Below are positions 7,476-12,307 of a stretch of 12,307 nt of DNA, one piece after another (the stretch's first letter is position 1; every line of letters begins with the position of its first letter). A program made the translations under genes and the position numbers. Below the pieces are notes generated by a model that saw nothing but the letters and a program-made list of their open reading frames with translations, did not search any database and had not been told where the DNA came from. Origin of the DNA: Oxalobacteraceae bacterium UBA5157 (GTDB lineage: Bacteria; Pseudomonadota; Gammaproteobacteria; Burkholderiales; Burkholderiaceae_D); NCBI GenBank assembly GCA_002415335.1, contig DHXL01000230.1, forward strand, positions 14,577-26,883, read 5' to 3'.

Positions 7476-8519
7476 TTATTCGTAGGAGAACAGCGACCCG
7501 AGCTTGTCCATTCGTTCCAGCGCCATGCCGGAGCCACGCACCACGCAAGTCAGCGGGTCTTCCGCAACGATCACCGGCAAGCCGGTTTCCTCCATCAGCA
7601 GGCGGTCGAGGTCGCGCAACAGCGCGCCGCCACCGGTCAGCATCATGCCCTTCTCGGCGATATCGGCGCCGAGTTCCGGCGGAGTTTGCTCGAGGGCGTT
7701 CTTGACCGCCGAGACGATGTTGTTCAGCGGGTCGGTCAACGCTTCCAGGATTTCATTGCTGGAAATGGTAAACGAGCGCGGAATCCCTTCCGACAGGTTG
7801 CGTCCCTTGACTTCCATCTCCTTGACTTCGGAACCGGGGAAGGCCGAGCCGATCGCCTTCTTGATCGCTTCGGCGGTTTGCTCACCGATCAGCATGCCGT
7901 AGTTGCGGCGGATGTAGTTGACGATGGCTTCGTCGAACTTGTCGCCGCCGACACGTACCGAGCCCTTGTAGACCATGCCGCCCAGTGAGATGATGCCGAC
8001 TTCGGTAGTCCCGCCGCCGATGTCGACCACCATCGACCCGGTCGCTTCCGATACCGGCAAACCGGCGCCAATCGCAGCAGCCATCGGCTCCTCGATCAAA
8101 TACACCTGGGACGCGCCGGCGCCGAGCGCCGATTCGCGGATCGCGCGGCGTTCGACCTGCGTGGAGCCGCACGGTACGCAAATGATGATGCGCGGCGACG
8201 GCCGGAACAATTTGGAATCGTGCACCATGCGGATGAATTGCTTCAGCATCTGTTCGGTGACGGTGAAGTCGGCGATCACGCCGTCCTTCATCGGGCGAAT
8301 CGCCTCGATGTTGCCGGGCACCTTGCCCAGCATTTGCTTGGCCTCCTTACCGACGGCCTGGATGGTTTTCTTGCCGTTCGGGCCGCCCTGCTGGCGGATC
8401 GCGACGACCGAAGGCTCGTCCAGCACGATCCCCAGACCACGGACGTAGATCAGCGTGTTGGCAGTGCCGAGGTCAATCGCCAGGTCATTCGAAAAATAGC
8501 TGCGTAAAAATCCAAACAT
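7476..8519 (-). CDS. mreB: Rod shape-determining actin homologue MreB
   Basis: MreB forms membrane-bound antiparallel filaments that orient side-wall synthesis. The start at 8519 gives 347 residues, exactly the E. coli length; it has CAGGA five bases upstream, and the N-terminus MFGFLRSYFS forms the amphipathic membrane-binding helix seen in Gram-negative MreB. The frame stays open 61 codons upstream, but that extension has no family similarity and runs through the promoter region. Actin-fold nucleotide motifs are intact: phosphate-1 DLGTANTLIYVRG (16-28), phosphate-2 VVDIGGGTTEVGIISLGG (164-181), connecting EEPMAAAIGAGLP (143-155) and adenosine-binding LTGGGALL (294-301). It is first in the mre/mrd operon and divergent from gatC. 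Confidence 0.98.
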   Translation of the reverse strand: MFGFLRSYFSNDLAIDLGTANTLIYVRGLGIVLDEPSVVAIRQQGGPNGKKTIQAVGKEAKQMLGKVPGNIEAIRPMKDGVIADFTVTEQMLKQFIRMVHDSKLFRPSPRIIICVPCGSTQVERRAIRESALGAGASQVYLIEEPMAAAIGAGLPVSEATGSMVVDIGGGTTEVGIISLGGMVYKGSVRVGGDKFDEAIVNYIRRNYGMLIGEQTAEAIKKAIGSAFPGSEVKEMEVKGRNLSEGIPRSFTISSNEILEALTDPLNNIVSAVKNALEQTPPELGADIAEKGMMLTGGGALLRDLDRLLMEETGLPVIVAEDPLTCVVRGSGMALERMDKLGSLFSYE

Positions 8520-8677
8520 GTATGTCCTGATGCGCAACAGTGGTGCGCGTAAGCGTGTTAAAAATTGCCGGGAAAAAGAAGTGCTGTGGTGACGTACAGC
8601 GCCACTTTGAACCGGCGAATCAGGTTTCTGAGCGCGGCGGCGGCGCAATATCGGCGCCAGCTCGGCATTAACCGAAC

Positions 8678-8683
8678 ATTCTA
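8678..8683 (-). promoter_or_regulatory. Candidate -10 element for the mreB operon
   Basis: TAGAAT on the minus strand matches the sigma-70 consensus at five of six positions, about 160 bases upstream of the mreB start. The best-spaced -35 position reads CTAATT, a weak match, so this is tentative. Confidence 0.3.
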
Positions 8684-8686
8684 CCT

Positions 8687-8692
8687 TATAAT
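8687..8692 (+). promoter_or_regulatory. Candidate -10 element for gatCA
   Basis: A perfect TATAAT lies in an AT-rich patch on the plus strand, 132 bases before the gatC ATG. The -35 position at 17-bp spacing (GGCATT) is poor and no extended -10 TG is present. It is three bases from the opposing minus-strand -10 candidate. A second AT-rich hexamer TATAAA at 8785-8790 is an alternative. Confidence 0.35.
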
Positions 8693-8824
8693 TTACCTTC
8701 AATTAGCGGGCGGAAACAGCAAAAATCCGAGTCCGACAGGCCGTTTTCAGAAGTGTTGAGCACCAACCATGCGTTTCTTGCATTTATAAAACCCTTACCC
8801 GTGCGCCAATCCGCACCTACCTCC

Positions 8825-9127
8825 ATGTCACTCGCACTTTCCGACGTCAAACGCCTGGCCCATCTGGCCCAGCTCGACCTTACCGACGACCAGGCGGACC
8901 AAACCCTGGATAAGCTCAATGGTATTTTTGCCCTGGTCGAGCAGATGCGCGCCGTCGATACCAACGGGGTCGAGCCGCTGAACCACCCGATTGCGGTGCT
9001 GCAACCCGACTTGGCGCTGCGACTGCGCGAGGATGTGGCGACCGAACCGAACCGGCGCGAGGCGTACCAGCAATCGGCGCCGGCGATCCAGGACGGGTTG
9101 TACCTGGTGCCGCAGGTGATCGAATAA
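8825..9127 (+). CDS. gatC: Asp-tRNA(Asn)/Glu-tRNA(Gln) amidotransferase subunit C
   Basis: GatC is the small subunit that wraps around GatA and GatB and stabilises the heterotrimer. The 100-residue product is the normal length and shows the family pattern: LSDVKRLAHLAQLDLTDDQ near the N-terminus, LNGIFALVEQMRAVDTNGVEPLNHP (31-55), LREDVATEPNRREAYQQSAP (67-86) and the C-terminal GLYLVPQVIE. The ATG at 8825 gives the family-like N-terminus but has no Shine-Dalgarno; upstream reads CACCTACCTCC, which looks like the anti-Shine-Dalgarno rather than its complement. An in-frame GTG at 8801 is possible but would add an unconserved octapeptide. It is followed by gatA after 45 bp. Confidence 0.95.
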   Translation: MSLALSDVKRLAHLAQLDLTDDQADQTLDKLNGIFALVEQMRAVDTNGVEPLNHPIAVLQPDLALRLREDVATEPNRREAYQQSAPAIQDGLYLVPQVIE

Positions 9128-9172
9128 TTCGCCCGTTGCACCCACCTTCGCAACCGAATACGACCCTATCCC

Positions 9173-10633
9173 ATGCATACCAAAACCCTTAAAGAACTCT
9201 CGGCAATGCTGCACGCCAAGGACATTTCCGCGACCGAGCTGGCGTCGCTGTTCCTGAACCGTATCCAGCGCAGCGATCTCAATGCGTTCCTGCACGTCGA
9301 TGAGCGTTTGACGCTGCAGCAAGCGGCAGATGCCGACCGCCGGATCGCGCGGGATGACGTCACGCCGCTAACGGGTATTCCGATCGCGCACAAGGATATA
9401 TTTGTGACGCAAGGATGGCGCTCAACGGCCGGCTCGAAGATGCTCGAGAACTACACCAGCCCGTTCGACGCGACCGTCGTCGAGCAGTTCAATGCGGCCG
9501 GCATGGTCACGCTCGGCAAGCTCAATTGCGACGAGTTCGCAATGGGTTCGTCGAATGAAAATTCATATTTCGGCCCGGTCAAGAACCCGTGGGATCGGCG
9601 CGCGATCCCGGGCGGCTCTTCCGGCGGCTCGGCGGCGGCGATTGCGGCACGCCTGACGCCGGCTGCAACCGCGACCGACACCGGCGGCTCGATTCGGCAG
9701 CCGGCTTCGCTGTGCGGAGTGACGGGCATCAAGCCGACTTACGGCCGGGTGTCGCGCTTCGGCATGATCGCGTTCGCGTCCTCGCTCGACCAGGGGGGGC
9801 CGATCGCCAAGACGGCCGAGGACTGCGCGCTGTTGCTTAATGCGATGGCCGGGTTCGATGCGCGCGATTCGACCAGTCTGGAGCGCCACAAGGAAGATTT
9901 CACGCGCGAGTTGAACAGTGGTCTGCACGGCTTGAGAATCGGCGTGCCGCGTGAATTTTTCGGACCCGGCCTGGCAGCCGACGTCGAACAGGCGGTACGC
10001 GCCGCACTCCGGGAATACGAAAAACTCGGCGCCAGACTGGTCGATATTTCGCTGCCGAAAACCGAGTTGTCGATTCCGGTCTACTACGTCATCGCACCCG
10101 CCGAGGCGTCATCCAACCTGTCCCGTTTCGACGGCGTGCGCTACGGCCATCGCGCCAGCGAATACAAGGACTTGTCGGACATGTACAAGAAGACGCGCGC
10201 CGAGGGCTTCGGCGAGGAAGTGAAGCGCCGCATCCTGGTCGGTGCCTACGTGCTATCGCATGGCTATTACGACGCGTACTACCTGCAAGCGCAAAAAATC
10301 CGGCGCCTGATCGCGCAGGATTTCCAGGCCGCCTTCACGCAATGCGACGTGATCATGGGACCGGTCTCGCCGACCGTGGCGTGGGACCTGGGCGACAAGT
10401 TGGATGATCCGGTGGCGAATTACCTGGCCGATATTTTCACGCTATCGACCAGCCTGGCGGGATTGCCCGGCATGTCGGTTCCGTGCGGCTTCGGCCAGGG
10501 CGAAAAGAATGCCCAACGACCGGTCGGCTTGCAGCTGATCGGCAATTATTTTGGTGAAGCCAAATTGCTCAACGTCGCGCATCAATATCAGCAAGCGACC
10601 AACTGGCATCTGCTGCAACCGGCAGGCGCATGA
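9173..10633 (+). CDS. gatA: Asp-tRNA(Asn)/Glu-tRNA(Gln) amidotransferase subunit A
   Basis: GatA is the amidase-signature subunit that hydrolyses glutamine and channels ammonia to GatB for amidation of mischarged tRNA. The 486-residue protein has normal length. The amidase catalytic triad is complete: K74 (PIAHKDIF), cis-Ser S149 (PGGSSGGSAAA) and nucleophile S173 (TDTGGSIRQPAS), with the same spacing as Staphylococcus GatA K79/S154/S178. Other signatures include LGKLNCDEFAMGSSNENS (114-131) and GIKPTYGRVSRFG downstream of the nucleophile. No Shine-Dalgarno precedes the ATG at 9173. Many betaproteobacteria possess GlnRS but lack AsnRS, so the in vivo product may be mainly Asn-tRNA(Asn); that cannot be decided here. 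Its stop overlaps the next gene's start in an ATGA. Confidence 0.97.
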   Translation: MHTKTLKELSAMLHAKDISATELASLFLNRIQRSDLNAFLHVDERLTLQQAADADRRIARDDVTPLTGIPIAHKDIFVTQGWRSTAGSKMLENYTSPFDATVVEQFNAAGMVTLGKLNCDEFAMGSSNENSYFGPVKNPWDRRAIPGGSSGGSAAAIAARLTPAATATDTGGSIRQPASLCGVTGIKPTYGRVSRFGMIAFASSLDQGGPIAKTAEDCALLLNAMAGFDARDSTSLERHKEDFTRELNSGLHGLRIGVPREFFGPGLAADVEQAVRAALREYEKLGARLVDISLPKTELSIPVYYVIAPAEASSNLSRFDGVRYGHRASEYKDLSDMYKKTRAEGFGEEVKRRILVGAYVLSHGYYDAYYLQAQKIRRLIAQDFQAAFTQCDVIMGPVSPTVAWDLGDKLDDPVANYLADIFTLSTSLAGLPGMSVPCGFGQGEKNAQRPVGLQLIGNYFGEAKLLNVAHQYQQATNWHLLQPAGA

Positions 10634-11115
10634 ATCTCGGACGACGGACGCTCTGGCTGGGGCTGCTCGCGGCATGCTGCGCCGGTGCGCAGGCGCAGCA
10701 GCTGCAGGCGCATTTTTCTTGCAGCGCGACGCGCGAGACAGAAGGGCAGCGCGCGTTGTATGCGGACAGCGGCGAAATCCGGATCGACGGCAGCCGGATC
10801 GACGCCTTCCGTTGGGAATCAGCGCTGTATCGCCGTACGCACGGCTTCGATTGCAGCATCGATCAGAGCGACGGCTTGCAGGCCGAAGTGGAGGCCGGAG
10901 CCAACTCCTGGCGCGTCGCGCTCGCTGATGCGCGCGCCGCGCGCGACCGTCGCGGCTATGACTTCGACCACGGGTTGAATTGCAATATCCAGCTTGCGCG
11001 CCGCGGTGACACGCTGCATGTGACGCCGGATTGTCCCGCCCTATGCGGCTCGCGCGCCAATTTTTCCGAGCTGTGGGTGAACCTGAAGACGGGTGGATGC
11101 CGCTATGCGCGGTAA
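10630..11115 (+). CDS. Exported cysteine-rich hypothetical protein between gatA and gatB
   Basis: I do not recognise this 161-residue protein with confidence. The ATG overlaps the gatA stop by four bases (ATGA), with a short-spaced AGG upstream, so translation is likely coupled. The N-terminus MNLGRRTLWLGLLAACCAGAQAQQ is an export signal: either signal peptidase I cleavage after AQA (residue 22), or a lipobox LAAC with lipidated Cys16. The mature part has six cysteines (31, 75, 118, 135, 139 and 157), an even number that suggests three disulfides in the periplasm. The C-terminus carries C-P-A-L-C-G-S-R-A followed by G-G-C, reminiscent of a C-x3-C-G-x-R-A motif I associate with small periplasmic proteins such as lysozyme-inhibitor-like families; this link is from memory and weak. 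Base composition matches its neighbours. It has no obvious role in tRNA amidation. Confidence 0.85.
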   Translation: MNLGRRTLWLGLLAACCAGAQAQQLQAHFSCSATRETEGQRALYADSGEIRIDGSRIDAFRWESALYRRTHGFDCSIDQSDGLQAEVEAGANSWRVALADARAARDRRGYDFDHGLNCNIQLARRGDTLHVTPDCPALCGSRANFSELWVNLKTGGCRYAR

Positions 11116-11169
11116 CGCAGTTGCGGCAGGGTTCGGCGCAGCGGCACTGTGCGCAGCATGACGGGCAGG

Positions 11170-11237
11170 AATTGCGGACAGAATAAGGCGGCGCGCTGCT
11201 CTGTCGCCACGATTACAGGACGAGAATTGCGGGACAG
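11170..11237 (+). repeat. Short imperfect direct repeat upstream of gatB
   Basis: AATTGCGGACAG (11170-11181) recurs as AATTGCGGGACAG (11225-11237), differing by one inserted G. A third TTGCGG occurs at 11121-11126, so TTGCGG starts are 51 and 55 bases apart. The copies are short and could be coincidental or promoter/operator half-sites. Confidence 0.35.
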
Positions 11238-11261
11238 CGTTGCGTGGAGCGCTACGCTGTC
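11233..11261 (+). promoter_or_regulatory. Stem-loop candidate in the gatB leader
   Basis: GACAGCGT (11233-11240) is a perfect inverted repeat of ACGCTGTC (11254-11261). Within the 13-base centre, GCG (11242-11244) can pair with CGC (11250-11252) across a single T-T mismatch, leaving the loop TGGAG. No T-run follows (ATCAACAAATT), so it is not a canonical Rho-independent terminator. It ends 24 bases before the gatB ATG and 15 bases before its GAGGT Shine-Dalgarno. It could be a leader structure, an mRNA processing site or an operator. Confidence 0.45.
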
Positions 11262-11285
11262 ATCAACAAATTAGACGAGGTCACT

Positions 11286-12307
11286 ATGCAGTGGGAAGTT
11301 GTCATCGGTCTGGAGACGCACACGCAGCTCACGACCCAATCAAAAATTTTCAGCGGCGCACCGATTCGCTTCGGCGCCGCACCGAACACGCAGGCCTGTC
11401 CGGTCGACCTGGCGTTGCCGGGCGTGCTGCCGGTGATGAACAAGGGTGCGGTCGAACGCGCGATCCAGTTCGGCGTGGCGGTGGGCGCGACGATTGCATC
11501 GCGTTCAATTTTTGCGCGCAAGAATTATTTCTATCCGGACCTGCCGAAGGGCTACCAAATCAGCCAGTTCGAAAGTCCGGTAGTGCAGGGCGGCACATTG
11601 TCTTTCATGCTCGAGCAAGACGGCAAGGCGGAATTGAAAACCGTACAGCTGACGCGCGCCCATCTGGAAGAAGATGCCGGCAAGTCGCTGCATGAAGACT
11701 ATCAGGGCATGACCGGCATCGACTTGAACCGCGCCGGCACGCCGTTGCTGGAGATCGTCACCGAGCCGGACATGCGCAGCGCCGCCGAAGCGGTCGCGTA
11801 TGCGAAGGCGCTGCATTCGCTGGTCACCTGGCTCGGCATCTGCGATGGAAACATGCAGGAAGGCTCGTTCCGCTGCGACGCCAACGTCTCGGTACGGCCG
11901 ATCGGGCAAAAGGAATACGGCACCCGCTGCGAAATCAAGAACCTGAACTCGTTCCGCTTCCTGGAAGATGCAATCAACTTCGAGGTGCGGCGCCAGATCG
12001 AGCTGATCGAAGACGGCGGCCGGGTCGTGCAGGCAACGCGGCTATATGATTCGGACAAGAAGGAAACGCGCCAGATGCGCAGCAAGGAAGATGCGCAGGA
12101 TTACCGCTACTTCCCCGATCCGGATCTGCCGCCGCTGGTGATTGCGCAAGAGTGGATCGATCGCGTGAAGGCGGCGATGCCGGAATTGCCGGGCGCGATG
12201 CGGGCGCGCTTCGTGCGCGACTTCGGCTTGTCGGAATACGATGCGGCGGTCCTGACGCAGTCGAAGGCGATGGCCGCCTACTTCGAGCGAATCGTCACGC
12301 AGGCCGG
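11286..12307 (+). CDS. gatB: Asp-tRNA(Asn)/Glu-tRNA(Gln) amidotransferase subunit B, partial (5' end)
   Basis: GatB binds the mischarged tRNA, phosphorylates the Glu or Asp side chain with ATP and amidates it with ammonia from GatA. About 340 codons are present with no stop, out of roughly 480 usual for the family, so the C-terminal helical/YqeY-type tail is outside. The start at 11286 has GAGGT four bases upstream. Diagnostic motifs: WEVVIGLETHTQL (3-15) with E10 and H12 matching known metal ligands of Staphylococcus GatB, FYPDLPKGYQISQF (82-95), HLEEDAGKSLH (126-136), DLNRAGTPLLEIVTEPD (146-162), MQEGSFRCDANVSVRP, EIKNLNSFRF and YRYFPDPDLPPL. It is separated from the upstream gene by 170 bp, unlike the tight gatA junction. 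Confidence 0.97.
   Translation, partial: MQWEVVIGLETHTQLTTQSKIFSGAPIRFGAAPNTQACPVDLALPGVLPVMNKGAVERAIQFGVAVGATIASRSIFARKNYFYPDLPKGYQISQFESPVVQGGTLSFMLEQDGKAELKTVQLTRAHLEEDAGKSLHEDYQGMTGIDLNRAGTPLLEIVTEPDMRSAAEAVAYAKALHSLVTWLGICDGNMQEGSFRCDANVSVRPIGQKEYGTRCEIKNLNSFRFLEDAINFEVRRQIELIEDGGRVVQATRLYDSDKKETRQMRSKEDAQDYRYFPDPDLPPLVIAQEWIDRVKAAMPELPGAMRARFVRDFGLSEYDAAVLTQSKAMAAYFERIVTQA

Larger units (their letters stand above)
8520..8824. promoter_or_regulatory. Divergent mreB/gatC intergenic region (305 bp)
   Basis: No convincing gene lies here; open frames on both strands are upstream extensions of mreB and gatC without family similarity. The middle (about 8665-8710) is clearly more AT-rich than its surroundings and holds the best -10-like hexamers for both directions. 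A short imperfect inverted repeat, GCGCA with TGCGC seven bases apart, lies in the presumed mreB leader (8532-8548). No strong Rho-independent terminator or riboswitch pattern was recognised. Confidence 0.6.

Noticed and set aside
7458..7484. Inverted repeat TACGAA/TTCGTA around the mreB stop codon
   Set aside because: Six base pairs with a 15-base loop and no T-run is too weak to call a terminator.
1628..8519. A novel defence or mobile system hidden in the long minus-strand cluster
   Set aside because: Every gene in it is a well-known rod-shape or peptidoglycan gene with intact motifs and conserved order; no integrase, transposase, att-like repeat or composition shift was seen.
8520..8702. 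61-codon N-terminal extension of MreB
   Set aside because: The 8519 start gives the standard 347-residue length, a membrane-binding amphipathic helix and a Shine-Dalgarno; the extension has no MreB similarity and covers the promoter region.
8686..9153. 155-codon minus-strand open frame over gatC
   Set aside because: It is Ser/Arg/Trp-rich, antisense to conserved gatC, with no recognisable motif.

Overview
This window is a GC-rich piece of chromosome that looks like housekeeping DNA from a betaproteobacterium. It probably belongs to Burkholderiales, perhaps Oxalobacteraceae; that placement is inferred from protein similarity and gene order, not from a marker gene. No mobile element, CRISPR array, tRNA, rRNA or sign of recent transfer was seen. 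Almost all the DNA is coding, and the main theme is building and remodelling the cell wall.

Left end (1-1611): the 5' part of an LpoA/LppC-type penicillin-binding protein activator runs leftward off the window. It is divergent from rsmI (16S rRNA C1402 2'-O-methyltransferase), and the two start codons are only 12 bp apart. The same pair (yraM/yraL) is divergent in E. coli. rsmI then converges on rlpA with a 16-bp gap.

Middle (1628-8519, minus strand): a compact rod-shape and elongasome operon reads mreB, mreC, mreD, mrdA (PBP2), mrdB (RodA), rlpA. MreB filaments with MreC and MreD position and activate the RodA glycosyltransferase and the PBP2 transpeptidase, which make side-wall peptidoglycan. 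RlpA, at the end, is a lipoprotein of the lytic transglycosylase/SPOR family linked to septal wall and daughter-cell separation.

Right end (8825-12307, plus strand): gatC, gatA and the 5' two thirds of gatB encode the tRNA-dependent amidotransferase that makes Gln-tRNA(Gln) and/or Asn-tRNA(Asn). A 305-bp region between mreB and gatC holds candidate back-to-back promoters. An unrecognised, exported, cysteine-rich protein of 161 residues is encoded between gatA and gatB. It overlaps gatA by four bases and is followed by a 170-bp spacer containing a perfect 8-bp inverted repeat just upstream of gatB.

I do not see a previously undescribed multi-gene system. The most interesting items are the cysteine-rich exported protein inside the gat cluster, the stem-loop ahead of gatB, and the short LpoA-like protein that lacks a canonical lipobox.
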